Positions 8,901 to 16,944 of a DNA stretch of 64,000 nt are shown here, piece by piece (positions within the stretch are counted from its first letter, which is position 1; every line of letters starts with the position of its first letter). A program made the translations under genes and the position numbers. The notes under the pieces were generated by a model, which was not told where the DNA came from, searched no databases, and was given only the letters and a program-made list of their open reading frames with translations. Source of the DNA: Bacteroidaceae bacterium (GTDB lineage: Bacteria; Bacteroidota; Bacteroidia; Bacteroidales; Bacteroidaceae); the NCBI GenBank assembly GCA_017633615.1, contig JAGBPB010000019.1, forward strand, positions 62,001-126,000. The letters run 5' to 3'.

Positions 8901-8992
8901 TTGGTGTAACCTACCACACCGAACAGTATTATAATGAGCACCAGCACTGTGGCCAGTACCGGACGCTTTATGCTTAATTCTGAAATGTTCAT
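5957..8992 (-). CDS. RND-family multidrug efflux pump, inner-membrane permease (HAE1 type)
   Basis: A 1011-residue protein with the AcrB/MexB architecture: TM1 at the N-terminus (SIKRPVLATVLVLIIILFG), a large periplasmic porter domain, and TM2-6. The conserved proton-relay pair is seen in GLVVDDAIVMTENI near residue 400. A second periplasmic domain and six more TM segments ending near 990 follow. It uses the proton gradient to export small molecules through the TolC channel. It lies between the adaptor gene (9-bp gap) and the TolC gene (4-bp overlap), so it is the centre of a complete tripartite system. The substrate cannot be read from sequence. Length is slightly short for HAE1 but all landmarks are present. 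Confidence 0.95.
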   Translation of the reverse strand: MNISELSIKRPVLATVLVLIIILFGVVGYTNLGVREYPSVDNPIISVSATYPGANAEVIENQITEPLEQQINGIPGIRSLSSVSQYGSSRITVEFELSVDLETAANDVRDKVSRAQRMLPRDCDPPTVSKADADAMPILMVALHSDKRSLLELSELADLVVKEQLQTIQDVSSVMIWGEKRYCMRLWLDPVKMSGYGITPMDVKNALDRENVELPSGTIEGNTTELEIRTLGQMHTTEEFNNLVIKHDGTKVIRFSDVGQAELSPRDIKSYMKMNGIPMVGVAVTPQPGANHINIANAVYDRMKLMEKDLPEDVGYEYGFDNTRFIRASINEVKTTLYEAFALVILIIFLFLRDWRVTLIPCLVIPVAIIGSFFVMYFMGFSINVLSMLAVVLSVGLVVDDAIVMTENIYNRIEKGMTPLQAGIDGSKEILFAIISTSITLLCVFVPIVFMEGQTGRLFREFAFVIAGAVVISTFAALTFTPMLSTKILVRREKKNRFYAWSEPFFEGLNRYYSKSLDFILRNRWIALTTMVVALGFAAWMWSKTPSEMAPMEDRSQVTVRTQGPEGVTYEYMRDYTERINDVVDSLMPDAKFVTARVSSGGGNIQITLKDINERSYSQMEVFEKLSAAVRRENDARAFVQQQSSFAGGRGGMPVRYVLQATNIEKLQDVLPTFLAKVNENPAFQMADADLKFSKPEVRISINREKANLLGVSTRDIAQTLQWGLSGQRMGYLYMNGKQYDIIGEINRQQRNTTQALKSIYMRSGSGSMIQMENLVDLKEDIAPPRLYRYNRFVSATVSAGLGKGYTLGQALDEMDKIAKETLDDTFRTALTGESKDFRESSNSLLFAFGLALLLIYLVLAAQFESFKDPLIVMITVPLAVFGALVFIRGGGQTMNIFSEIGIIMLIGLVAKNGILIVEFANQKQGNGIDKADAIRQASVQRLRPILMTSTSTMLGLLPLMFAHGEGSAGRVAMGTAVVGGMLISTFFTMYIVPAVYSYISTDRKTQKKKE

Positions 8993-9001
8993 CTGACAGG
9001 A

Positions 9002-10087
9002 TTATTTCAGTTCAACCTGCATTCCGGTACGCAGCTGCATGGTACCGCTGGTAATTACGGTATCGCCCACGTTAAGGCCGCTCAGCACCTGTACCATGGC
9101 ATCGGTACGCAGGCCCTTGGTGATCTCCTGCGGTATGGCACGCCCCTTCTTGTAAAGGAAAACCTTGTCAATTCCCATTTCGGAAATGACGGCCTCACTT
9201 GGAACTGCAAGGGCGTTCTCAAATGTGCGGGTATTGAGGCTGACGCTTACATAGCGGCCAGGCACAAGCTTGCCGTCACGGTTGTCATAAATGGCGCGAA
9301 CCAGATAGGTACGTGTACCCTGATCAACCTTTGAGTTTGTGGCATAGACCTTGGCATCATGTACCTCATCACTGCCCTCAACGGTAAAAGTCAGTTTTGC
9401 ACCGTTTTGCAAAACGCCGGCATAACGCTCCGGTACTGCAAACTCTACCTTGAGCTTCTCTGTATTTGTTAGAGTAGCTATGTTTGTATTGGGTGATGCG
9501 TATGCACCTACACTCACCTGACGCAGGCCGATGATTCCGTCAAACGGAGCCTTGAGCTCAGTCTGGTCAAGTTTGGCCTTACACTCCTCAATATCAGCCT
9601 GGAGCTTGTTGAAGTTAGCCTCAGCATCCTGATAGGCCTCCTTACTTACGGCCTCCTTCTCATAGAGTGCTTTCTGACGGGCCAGGCGGTCCTCAGTTGA
9701 CTGGTACTGCGCCTCCAACTTCTTGAGCTGAGCCTGCAGCGGCGCATCGTTTATTTTGGCCAGAACCTGGCCTTTACGTACTTTTGAACCCTCCTCAAAG
9801 AATATTCCTGTTATCTTGCCTGATGTTTCGAATGAGAGGTTTACCTCTTCATTGGGGATAAGGCTGCCGCTTATGTTTATGCCGTCCACAAGCTCAGTGG
9901 GCTGCATTATTACATGACGTACAAGTAATGTCTGGCCGCCACGTCCTATCGGCGCACCTGCCGCAGGCATCGGTCCCGGCCCTGCTGGAATGTCCTTGTT
10001 GGTTTTAGGTTTCAGATTGTAAATTCCCCATACTGCTATGCCAATCACAATAATGGCTATCAGCACCCATTTGGTTGTTTTGCTCAT
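9002..10087 (-). CDS. RND efflux periplasmic adaptor (membrane-fusion protein)
   Basis: A 361-residue protein with an N-terminal membrane anchor (WVLIAIIVIGIAVWGIYNL, about residues 7-25). A lipoyl/barrel-sandwich half follows (GKITGIFFEEGSKVRKGQVL, about 90-110). Next come a coiled-coil hairpin (LKKLEAQYQSTEDRLARQKAL and EAYQDAEANFNKLQADIEE), the returning lipoyl half (LKAPFDGIIGLRQVSVG), a beta-barrel domain and a C-terminal membrane-proximal domain. This is the HlyD/AcrA adaptor order. It bridges the inner-membrane pump and the outer-membrane channel. It is the first gene of the operon with the pump and TolC genes, and a proline/glycine-rich linker follows the anchor. Confidence 0.94.
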   Translation of the reverse strand: MSKTTKWVLIAIIVIGIAVWGIYNLKPKTNKDIPAGPGPMPAAGAPIGRGGQTLLVRHVIMQPTELVDGINISGSLIPNEEVNLSFETSGKITGIFFEEGSKVRKGQVLAKINDAPLQAQLKKLEAQYQSTEDRLARQKALYEKEAVSKEAYQDAEANFNKLQADIEECKAKLDQTELKAPFDGIIGLRQVSVGAYASPNTNIATLTNTEKLKVEFAVPERYAGVLQNGAKLTFTVEGSDEVHDAKVYATNSKVDQGTRTYLVRAIYDNRDGKLVPGRYVSVSLNTRTFENALAVPSEAVISEMGIDKVFLYKKGRAIPQEITKGLRTDAMVQVLSGLNVGDTVITSGTMQLRTGMQVELK

Positions 10088-10114
10088 GTTGACTTGAAAA
10101 TCATGTTATTACCG

Positions 10115-10122
10115 CAAAAATA
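10115..10122 (-). promoter_or_regulatory. Candidate -7 box for the RND efflux operon
   Basis: The minus strand reads TATTTTTG, matching TAnnTTTG, 27 bases before the adaptor ATG. No good TTTG -33 box is present at the expected distance. A local repressor gene is not adjacent, so how the operon is regulated cannot be told. Confidence 0.5.
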
Positions 10123-10173
10123 ATTAAATGACACGATAGGGACGGTACTCTCTGTTCCTTTTTTTGTTTTTAC

Positions 10174-10208
10174 TAAAAAAAAGAGGCCGACCGCAATGGT
10201 CAGCCTCT
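10174..10208 (-). terminator. Intrinsic terminator of the 10.2-10.9 kb gene
   Basis: On the minus strand an 11-bp stem (AGAGGCTGACC with GGTCGGCCTCT, one G-U type mismatch) with a five-base loop is followed by a run of eight Ts. It lies 28 bases beyond the stop codon of the exported-protein gene and separates it from the efflux operon. Confidence 0.8.
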
Positions 10209-10235
10209 GTTATTAATATAATGTTTGTGTCAGAG

Positions 10236-10934
10236 TTATTCCAGTTTACCTCCCATAGAGAGTACAATCTGCTGCATGGCAGCCTTGATCGCTATCTTGT
10301 CCTTGTCAGCGTATTCGGCTGTATTGTCTTCTGTAACGGTCTTGCCATCTACAGACCATTTTTTTGCATCGGCCTCATCGAGACCGTCTATCTGCTCGCG
10401 ATAGTACTGGATGGCCATTTCAGGAGTCTGGTGTGTATACATCATCTTGGATTCGGAGCAGTTGTCTCCTTTGAATTTGGCGAGCCACTCCAGTTTGAAA
10501 CCTACATAATCCCATGAGAGAAGCATCTCGTCACCTTTATCTTCAAGGGTGGGAGAGCCAGCGCCCATAAGAGTCATATATGAACCCATAAGTCCTGCCA
10601 GACCTGCACCTGCAGCTTGTGGAGCCTGTCCGTTAGCTACTCGGATAGAATCAGCAGCACGGTTGGCCTCTGCAATGGAGGCGTTGATTTCATTTGTTGA
10701 CTGGTCAATTGCAGTAGTGGCTTTGTTAACTTGAGCATCTACGGCACTCTCGGCGGAGTTCAGGAGCTTTTGAGCTGCTTTTTCTGTGGTCTTCTCAACG
10801 GATTTCTCGACAGCTTTGCCTACACCTTTTTCGGCTGCTTTGAGAGCTTTGTCTGTAAGGCGGTTCAGTAACTGTGCATTGGCTGGTGCGGCGCATAATG
10901 CAGCAAAAACGATAAAAAGAATTGATTTTCTCAT
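10236..10934 (-). CDS. Exported protein with Ala/Lys-rich coiled coil, unknown function
   Basis: I do not recognise a family. From the start MRKSILFIVFAALCAAPANAQ at 10934 (a second ATG lies two codons earlier) it has a clear signal peptide. Residues 22-95 are a charged helical region with a heptad-like repeat of lysine, glutamate and alanine (ALKAAEKGVGKAVEKSVEKT and AQKLLNSAESAVDAQVNKA), likely a coiled coil. A glycine/alanine-rich hinge (QAAGAGLAGLMGS) and a C-terminal mixed domain of about 110 residues with conserved-looking tryptophans follow. It is probably periplasmic. It is transcribed divergently from the TapB-like gene and has its own terminator, so it is likely monocistronic. Confidence 0.7.
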   Translation of the reverse strand: MRKSILFIVFAALCAAPANAQLLNRLTDKALKAAEKGVGKAVEKSVEKTTEKAAQKLLNSAESAVDAQVNKATTAIDQSTNEINASIAEANRAADSIRVANGQAPQAAGAGLAGLMGSYMTLMGAGSPTLEDKGDEMLLSWDYVGFKLEWLAKFKGDNCSESKMMYTHQTPEMAIQYYREQIDGLDEADAKKWSVDGKTVTEDNTAEYADKDKIAIKAAMQQIVLSMGGKLE

Positions 10935-10968
10935 AAACAAGACTATAATTGGTTTGTTGGTTCGGATG

Positions 10969-10976
10969 CAAAAATA
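10969..10976 (-). promoter_or_regulatory. Candidate -7 box for the unknown exported protein
   Basis: The minus strand reads TATTTTTG, an exact TAnnTTTG match, 34 bases before the ATG at 10934. The divergent plus-strand box at 11009-11016 lies only 32 bases away, so the two promoters share a short regulatory region. Confidence 0.5.
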
Positions 10977-11008
10977 CTTAAAATTTCATAAAAATCAGTC
11001 TAATGAAC

Positions 11009-11016
11009 TATTTTTG
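11009..11016 (+). promoter_or_regulatory. Candidate -7 box for the TapB-like gene, implying a leaderless mRNA
   Basis: TATTTTTG matches TAnnTTTG. A partial -33 box TTTC lies at 10984-10987 with a 21-base spacer. Only eight bases separate the box from the ATG at 11025, so transcription would begin at or next to the start codon. Confidence 0.5.
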
Positions 11017-11024
11017 TAAATGAT

Positions 11025-11714
11025 ATGAGTTTAAACGTGACAAAGAGGATAGTGTGTCTGGTGTCTGTCATTATGCTGGCGGGTATCCGCGCGTATGCGG
11101 AGAGTTATTTTCTTGATCGTTCAGATGTTACTCTTGAATATGTAAGGAGTGAGGCCGGGGACGGTAAGTTCACTTGGCGGCATGCCGTGAACGTTATTGA
11201 TGTGAAGGATACCGGAACACACATTAAGTACACTACGGAATCATTCTTTACAAAAGAGAACGGTAAGCCTCTGTACCGGTCGGTTGTGACGGAGACAGCC
11301 ATTGTTGATAAACTTAGCGGAGATGTGAGTCTGGATGTGGGTGGTGCGATGGCTTCATACATCAAAGCACGGACCGGGCTCAACGCAAGCAGTACGGGGA
11401 AACATTCCATCCTGCCGGCAGCAATGGAACCGGGCGATACTCTCGCACCGGTTGTGGCGCATGCCAAAGTAGGGCCTCTTACATATAAGCTGGTTGTCAG
11501 CGAACGCAAGGTGCTGCGCCGCGAGACGATCACGGTGCCGGCCGGAACGTTTGACTGTATAGTGGTTTCAGAGAACAAACTGGAAACCGGCCCCGGGCAC
11601 AACCGATATGTAACAAACGTAACATGGTACAGCAAAGGGGTAGGCTATGTGCGTCATGATACCTACATAAAAGGTAAGCTGGATACTTCAGAAATATTGA
11701 ATTCGATAAGATAA
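11025..11714 (+). CDS. DUF3108/TapB-like exported protein
   Basis: A 229-residue protein with a signal peptide (residues 1-25, cleavage after RAYA). The mature part is all-beta and contains the segment ETITVPAGTFDCIVVSE near residue 165, then TWYSKGVGYVRHDTY near 205. The arrangement of 'PAGTF-x-C' followed by 'WYSKGVG-V' is characteristic of the DUF3108/TapB-like beta-barrel proteins of Bacteroidota, which have no settled function. It precedes the dipeptidase gene by 10 bases and is probably cotranscribed with it. Periplasmic location is inferred from the signal peptide. Confidence 0.7.
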   Translation: MSLNVTKRIVCLVSVIMLAGIRAYAESYFLDRSDVTLEYVRSEAGDGKFTWRHAVNVIDVKDTGTHIKYTTESFFTKENGKPLYRSVVTETAIVDKLSGDVSLDVGGAMASYIKARTGLNASSTGKHSILPAAMEPGDTLAPVVAHAKVGPLTYKLVVSERKVLRRETITVPAGTFDCIVVSENKLETGPGHNRYVTNVTWYSKGVGYVRHDTYIKGKLDTSEILNSIR

Positions 11715-11724
11715 AAATACTGAT

Positions 11725-13071
11725 ATGAAAGAGTATATAGAGCAGAACAGGGACAGATTCTTTGATGAACTGTTCTCCGTATTGAGGATACCGTCCATAA
11801 GCGCCAAACAGGAGAATAAACCTGACATGGAACGTTGCGCCAATAGGCTTAAGGAACTGCTTATGGAGGCTGGTGCAGATATGGCAGAAGTCATGCCCAC
11901 CAGCGGCAATCCCGTGGTTTTCGGGCGCAAGATGGTGGATCCGTCATACAAGACCGTGCTGGTATATGGTCATTATGATGTACAGCCGCCGGAACCATTG
12001 GAAAAATGGAAAACAGATCCGTTTGAGCCCGTAATCCACGATGATGCCATATGGTGCCGCGGGGCTAATGATGACAAGGGGCAGCTTTTTATGCATATCA
12101 AGGCATTTGAGTATCTGGTACGTACCGGACAGCTGAAGCATAATATAAAGTTCATTTTTGAAGGAGAGGAAGAGACAGGCAGTCCTTCACTTCCTGAATT
12201 CATCAAGGCTAACAGGGAACTGCTTGCAGCCGATGTCTGCCTGGTGTCAGATACGACTATGATATCTGATAAGGTGCCTTCAATAAACAGCGGAATGCGT
12301 GGCCTGGCATATCTGGAGGTTAAGGTTACAGGACCAAACAAGGACCTGCACTCCGGCCATTACGGAGGTGCGGTGGCCAACCCCATCAATGTGCTGTGTG
12401 ATATGATATCATCACTCATAGATGAGGATGGACGTATTACAGTGCCGGGATTCTATGACAAGGTGGTGGAACTTACACCCGATGAACGCAAGATGCTGGC
12501 GCGCGCCCCGTTTGATATGGATGAGTTCAAGCAGTTCCTGGAAATAGATGAAGTCAAAGGAGAGAAGGGTTATACCACTATGGAACGTATCGGTATCCGT
12601 CCGTCATTGGATGTGTGCGGAATATGGGGCGGCTACACCGGTCAGGGCGCCAAGACCGTACTACCCAGTGAGGCACATGCTAAAATATCCATGCGTCTTG
12701 TTCCCAAACAGACCAGCGCGGATATTTCAAAGCTCTTTATGGATCATTTCAAGCGCATGGCACCCCCGTACGTCAAGGTTGAGGTTACGCCGTATGAAAG
12801 CGGTGACGGATTCCTTATTCCCATATCATCTCCCGCGTACAAGGCTGCATCGCGTGCCATTGCTGAGGTTTATGGCATTGAGCCGGTGCCCAGCCGCGGT
12901 GGTGGAAGCATCCCCATTCTGGCGGAATTCCAAAAGGTGCTGGGACTGGATCCGTTGCTTATGGGTTTCGGGCTGGAGCGTGACACCATACACAGTCCCA
13001 ATGAAAGCTATCTGCTCAGGCAGTTCTTTGGCGGAATGGAGAGCATAGCGTTGTTCTACAAATACTATTAA
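11725..13071 (+). CDS. M20-family dipeptidase (metallopeptidase)
   Basis: A 448-residue cytosolic protein with the M20 metal-site signatures in order: YGHYDVQPP (His83 and Asp85), GANDDKGQ (bridging Asp116 or 117), EGEEETGSP (catalytic and metal glutamates 148-149), and a C-terminal H in ERDTIHSPNES near 430. A dimerisation/lid domain interrupts the catalytic domain from about 200 to 320, beginning with the DLHSGHYGG motif typical of this dipeptidase branch. It hydrolyses dipeptides with two zinc ions. There is no signal peptide. It lies 10 bases after the TapB-like gene. The family and fold are firm; the substrate preference is unknown. Confidence 0.93.
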   Translation: MKEYIEQNRDRFFDELFSVLRIPSISAKQENKPDMERCANRLKELLMEAGADMAEVMPTSGNPVVFGRKMVDPSYKTVLVYGHYDVQPPEPLEKWKTDPFEPVIHDDAIWCRGANDDKGQLFMHIKAFEYLVRTGQLKHNIKFIFEGEEETGSPSLPEFIKANRELLAADVCLVSDTTMISDKVPSINSGMRGLAYLEVKVTGPNKDLHSGHYGGAVANPINVLCDMISSLIDEDGRITVPGFYDKVVELTPDERKMLARAPFDMDEFKQFLEIDEVKGEKGYTTMERIGIRPSLDVCGIWGGYTGQGAKTVLPSEAHAKISMRLVPKQTSADISKLFMDHFKRMAPPYVKVEVTPYESGDGFLIPISSPAYKAASRAIAEVYGIEPVPSRGGGSIPILAEFQKVLGLDPLLMGFGLERDTIHSPNESYLLRQFFGGMESIALFYKYY

Positions 13072-13109
13072 AGAGAAAGACGGTGCGACCTTCTTCAGGC
13101 AGCACCGTC
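13071..13109 (-). terminator. Intrinsic terminator of the ABC-export operon
   Basis: GACGGTGC (13079-13086) pairs with GCACCGTC (13102-13109). Read on the minus strand the stem is followed by TTTCTCTTT. It lies between the convergent dipeptidase gene and the export operon. The plus-strand side lacks a T-run, so it is probably mostly one-way. A second palindrome, CAAATTAATTTG, lies at 13143-13154. Confidence 0.6.
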
Positions 13110-13168
13110 CCATGAATTACTAAACTATTGTCTTATTATCTCAAATTAATTTGGGATCGGGACTATTG

Positions 13169-14491
13169 TTACAGTTCAAAGGAACTGTTGCGGTAGAACT
13201 CCAGCAGAGCTGTGTTGAACAGGTACTCGTAGCGGTACTTGATAACATCGGCCTGAGCTGCCACGAGACGGTTCTTTGACTCGTTAAACTCAGTTATGCT
13301 GGCTTTGCCACCTTCATATTTGGCCTGCACAAGCTCAAATGACTCCTGTGCACTTGTCTCTGCCTCCTGACTGCTTTCATAGCGGGTCTTGGATGCAACG
13401 GTATTGTAATAAGCCTGCTGAATCTCCTTGTAGAGCTGTTTCTTTACATTATCCAGTTGTATCTCCTGGCTTATCTTGTTAAGCTGGGCAGCGCGTACGT
13501 TGTTGCGGTTGCTGTTACGGGAGAAAATGGGAATGCTCATGTTGAGACCAATGTTCTGCCCGAAGTTGTTCTTGATCTGACTACCAAAAGAGTCAGACGG
13601 GAATTTGGAACTTGTGTAGTAGCTTGATCCGGCATTTGCACTCAAGGAGAGTGAGGGATAGAAACCTGCTTTGGCTATATCTATGCTCTTATCGGCCTGT
13701 TCCAGACGGATCTCTTCACTCTTGATGGCGGGCTTGATGTCAAGTGCCTGGGTATATATGGCTTCAGGGCTGTCCGGGATAGTGAACTCAAGTTCATCAG
13801 TGCCCGGTGCTACAATATCAAACCCTTCAGGAGTAGGGAGTTCAAGCAGTTGGCTGAGAGTGAGCAGTGCAAGCTGCAGATTGTTCTGTGCCTGGGTAAC
13901 AGAGAGGCGGCTCTGGGCCAGAGTGGCTTTCTGTGATGCCACATCGGCACTTGTGGCCTTTCCGATCTGGGCAAGTGCGGTAAGGCGCTCCACCTGCATA
14001 GAGTCTATCCTAACCTGATTACGGGCTACATCCAGTATGCTGCGGTCATAGACAATCTGTATGAATGCCTGTGCCACCTGAACACGAACATCATCCTTGA
14101 TGCGCTCCAAATCACTTTTAGCGGCCTCAAGACCCAGCTGGGCACGCTCAATATTGTTTGCGAGACGGCGGCCTGCAAACAGGGTGACATCAGTACCCAG
14201 ACTGAATGACGTGCTAGTGGTATTGGTGTTGGCATAGGTGTTGTCGGCGGTAATACTGCGGCCGAAAGACCATCCCTGTGATGCACCGGCAGACAATCCG
14301 GGCAGGCGGTTGCTGCGGGCGGTGTTGTAGTCTACATCACGGTTCTGCACAGTGATATCGCTCTGACGGATCTGTATATTGTTCTCAATAGCGTAGTCTA
14401 TGCAGTTTTGCAGTGTCCAGTTTTGAGCAGCATCTGCAGTGCCGGCGGCAAGTAAAGCTGCAATAGCTATTGTTATATCAGTTGTTTTCAT
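13169..14491 (-). CDS. TolC-family outer-membrane channel (ABC-export operon)
   Basis: A 440-residue protein with signal peptide (MKTTDITIAIAALLAAGTADA) and the classic opening WTLQNCIDYAIENNIQIRQSD. The two OEP repeats have long helices and paired motifs such as QVERLTALAQIGKATSADVAS near 165 and SFELVQAKYEGGKASITEFNE near 395. It would form the trimeric outer-membrane exit duct. It is the last gene of the five-gene operon with the ABC ATPase, two permeases and the adaptor, 33 bp after the adaptor stop. It is distinct from the TolC-type protein of the RND operon. Confidence 0.93.
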   Translation of the reverse strand: MKTTDITIAIAALLAAGTADAAQNWTLQNCIDYAIENNIQIRQSDITVQNRDVDYNTARSNRLPGLSAGASQGWSFGRSITADNTYANTNTTSTSFSLGTDVTLFAGRRLANNIERAQLGLEAAKSDLERIKDDVRVQVAQAFIQIVYDRSILDVARNQVRIDSMQVERLTALAQIGKATSADVASQKATLAQSRLSVTQAQNNLQLALLTLSQLLELPTPEGFDIVAPGTDELEFTIPDSPEAIYTQALDIKPAIKSEEIRLEQADKSIDIAKAGFYPSLSLSANAGSSYYTSSKFPSDSFGSQIKNNFGQNIGLNMSIPIFSRNSNRNNVRAAQLNKISQEIQLDNVKKQLYKEIQQAYYNTVASKTRYESSQEAETSAQESFELVQAKYEGGKASITEFNESKNRLVAAQADVIKYRYEYLFNTALLEFYRNSSFEL

Positions 14492-14524
14492 AATCGCGTT
14501 GTTTATGAGTTACAGCCGTGTGGC

Positions 14525-15679
14525 TTATTCATTATTCTGTGTCGTCTCTTCTGATTCAGTCTGGTCAGTGCCGGCCTGTTCAGCGTTCTCATCCTCTATG
14601 ATGCGCGGTCCGCGAACCACATCGCCCTCTTTGACACCGCTCTTGATTTCTATGTTCACGCCGTCACTCAGGCCGGTTGTGACCTTGACCTGCTTGAATG
14701 TGCCGTCTTCCTGCTTGGTATAGACGTAAGAATCTTCCTTTATGAATTCAAGCGCACTCTCCGGAACACTGAGGACTCCCTCCAACTTTTCAAGTTCAAT
14801 CTGTGCGTTTGCACTGTAACCTGAGCGGATGGTGTGCTCGGAATCAACCTTTACGGCAGCTTTTACCTTGAACTGGTTAGCTCCGTTGCTCTCAACGGCC
14901 TTAGGTGAGATGTACTCCAGATTTGCATCAAAAGTATAGTCGCGCAGGGCGCCGATGGTTATGGTAAGAGGCATACCCTCACTGAGTGAGCCTACTTCTG
15001 TCTCGTCAATCTGGCCCTCAAAGATAAGGTCGCTCATGTTGGCTACGGTAGCAACCGTAGTACCGTCATTCAGAGTGTTGGCCTGGATAACTGAGTTACC
15101 TACCTTGACCGGAATGTCAAGAATAAGACCGGTAATGGTGGAGCGGATAAGTGTTGAGCTGGATGTGGCGTTCTTGGATGATACACCGTCACGTATAACC
15201 TCAAGTGACTCCTGTGATGCGGAATATTCCTCCTTGGCCTGATTGAGTGCCTGCTCAACCTTCTCATACTCCTCGGCACTGATGAGGTTCTTTTCAAATA
15301 GTGCCTTTTCACGCTCATAATTGGTCTTGGCCTGCTTGAGGTTTATTTCTGACAGACGTACACGGCTCTGGGCGGCAGAAAGTGAGTTCATGTCAGGTAT
15401 TACGGTAAGGCGTGCTATGACCTCGCCCTTCTGTACCATCTGGCCTGCTTCCTTGAATATCTCGGCTATGATACCGTTAATCTGCGGCTTGATGTTGACT
15501 TCGTTGCGCGGAACGATCTTGCCGGTAAGCACGGTAGTGTGTGAAATATCCTGCTGTGATGCAGTGAACTCCTGATAACGTATCTCCTCAGGCTTTGATT
15601 TCTTGTAGAGGAATACGAATGTTCCAACCAGCACTACGATGATAAGTGCCATCACGATGTACTTGATTACTTTTTTCAT
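14525..15679 (-). CDS. MacA-like periplasmic adaptor (HlyD/membrane-fusion family)
   Basis: From MKKVIKYIVMALIIVVLVG at 15679 (384 residues) the protein has one N-terminal membrane anchor. A lipoyl half (KPQINGIIAEIFKEAGQMVQKGE) and a coiled-coil hairpin (RVRLSEINLKQAKTNYERE to ALNQAKEEYSASQE) follow, then the second lipoyl half (STITGLILDIPVKVGNSV), a beta-barrel and a C-terminal domain. The tail is acidic and glutamate/threonine rich (EQAGTDQTESEETTQNNE). A longer ATG at 15730 was rejected because it would overlap the permease stop; the chosen start leaves a 31-bp gap. Together with the permeases and TolC it fits a MacAB-TolC-like exporter of peptides, lipids or drugs. Confidence 0.92.
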   Translation of the reverse strand: MKKVIKYIVMALIIVVLVGTFVFLYKKSKPEEIRYQEFTASQQDISHTTVLTGKIVPRNEVNIKPQINGIIAEIFKEAGQMVQKGEVIARLTVIPDMNSLSAAQSRVRLSEINLKQAKTNYEREKALFEKNLISAEEYEKVEQALNQAKEEYSASQESLEVIRDGVSSKNATSSSTLIRSTITGLILDIPVKVGNSVIQANTLNDGTTVATVANMSDLIFEGQIDETEVGSLSEGMPLTITIGALRDYTFDANLEYISPKAVESNGANQFKVKAAVKVDSEHTIRSGYSANAQIELEKLEGVLSVPESALEFIKEDSYVYTKQEDGTFKQVKVTTGLSDGVNIEIKSGVKEGDVVRGPRIIEDENAEQAGTDQTESEETTQNNE

Positions 15680-15710
15680 ATCTGTATTTTTTATTTTTGT
15701 TATCCTTATT

Positions 15711-16943
15711 TTATTCGTCACGCATGGCATCGACAGGTTTTATTGCCATTGCTCTCAGGGCAGGAGCAAGTCCTGCAACCGCTCCAAGTACCGCAAGCAG
15801 CAGGGCTGCCAGAACAGCGGTATTGAATGATATCAGGAATGAAGCCCCATCGCCTACTGCTTTTTCAAATATGTTAAGCAGCATTACCGCAAATACTATT
15901 CCGGCACTTCCGGCTGCAAGGGTAAGAGCTATGCTCTCAGTGATAATCTGGGTGAGTATCTCGCCGGGCATAGCTCCTATAGCGCGGCGTATTCCTATCT
16001 CTATGGTACGTTCCTTGACGGTTACCATCATTATGTTGCTCACGCCAATGCATCCAGCAAGCAGTGTGCCTAAGCCAACCAGCCATATCAGGAAGTTGAG
16101 ACCGCGGAACAGGTTGTCAACTATCATGAATATCTGCTCAGTGTTGAGTATCATCATGGCCTCATTATCCTCCGGATCAAATGTATGCTGGCGGGCGATT
16201 ATGGAGCGGATGCGCGGTTCCAGGGCAGTGGTATGTATGCCTCCCTTGGCTGTTGCGCAGATTATATCCACCACATCACCGCGGTTGTACAGCTTTGCTG
16301 CCAGGGTTGCCGGAATCATCAGTGACTCGCTTGCACTGCTGTTGATACTCAGGTTGCTGGTGGTAAAATCAACTCCTATTATCTGGAGGTAGACATCACC
16401 CATCTTGACAAACTTGCCGCAAGGGTCACCTCCGTCAGGGAACAGTTCCTTATAGATACGCTTGCCTATTACGCACACCTTGCGCTCCATCTGTATGTCA
16501 GTCTCGTTAAGGTAGCGTCCGTAACGCATCTTGGGTATCTCAATCTTGCAGTAGTCAGCATTAACTCCCTTGAAACTGCCAGAGCAGGATTTGTCACCGT
16601 ATTCCACTGTGTTTCCCCATCCGCTTATCATAGGTGATACTACGTCAAGTTCAGGTACCATCTGCTTGAGGCGTTTAATGTCTGTCCTGTTCAGATCCCA
16701 GTAACGTCCCTCAGGGAGTCCTTTGTAGGGCTTAGATGTGTTGGAGGACATCAGTACCATCGTATTTGAAGCAAATCCGTTGAAATTATCTTCCAATACG
16801 CCTTTCAAACCCTGTCCGCCGCCTATCATGAAGAGCAGCATGAATAGCCCCCAGAATACTCCGAATCCTGTAAGAATGGTACGACGTTTGTTCCGGGTCA
16901 GGGAGTCGGCTGTTTCTCTGAATGAATCTATATCGAATCTCAT
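15711..16943 (-). CDS. MacB-type ABC exporter permease, second subunit
   Basis: A 410-residue protein with TM1 near residue 22-45 and a large periplasmic MacB_PCD domain (about 50-270). It then has three TM segments in an FtsX domain containing the motif GVSNIMMVTVKERTIEIGIRRAIGA near 300. This KERTxEIGIRRAIGA stretch is the coupling helix region of the MacB/LolCDE type. There is no ATPase domain; the separate ATP-binding gene two genes upstream supplies it. It lies one base from the other permease, so the two probably form a heterodimer working by mechanotransmission rather than by a substrate channel. Confidence 0.93.
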   Translation of the reverse strand: MRFDIDSFRETADSLTRNKRRTILTGFGVFWGLFMLLFMIGGGQGLKGVLEDNFNGFASNTMVLMSSNTSKPYKGLPEGRYWDLNRTDIKRLKQMVPELDVVSPMISGWGNTVEYGDKSCSGSFKGVNADYCKIEIPKMRYGRYLNETDIQMERKVCVIGKRIYKELFPDGGDPCGKFVKMGDVYLQIIGVDFTTSNLSINSSASESLMIPATLAAKLYNRGDVVDIICATAKGGIHTTALEPRIRSIIARQHTFDPEDNEAMMILNTEQIFMIVDNLFRGLNFLIWLVGLGTLLAGCIGVSNIMMVTVKERTIEIGIRRAIGAMPGEILTQIITESIALTLAAGSAGIVFAVMLLNIFEKAVGDGASFLISFNTAVLAALLLAVLGAVAGLAPALRAMAIKPVDAMRDE

Positions 16944-16944
16944 A

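Noticed and set aside
11105..11635. 176-codon frame antisense to the TapB-like gene
   Set aside because: It lies wholly inside a recognised gene, has no promoter box and shows serine/threonine/valine-rich composition typical of reverse-strand shadows.
15697..16392. 231-codon plus-strand frame inside the ABC permease gene
   Set aside because: It is antisense to a permease with conserved FtsX motifs; no start signal or family match.
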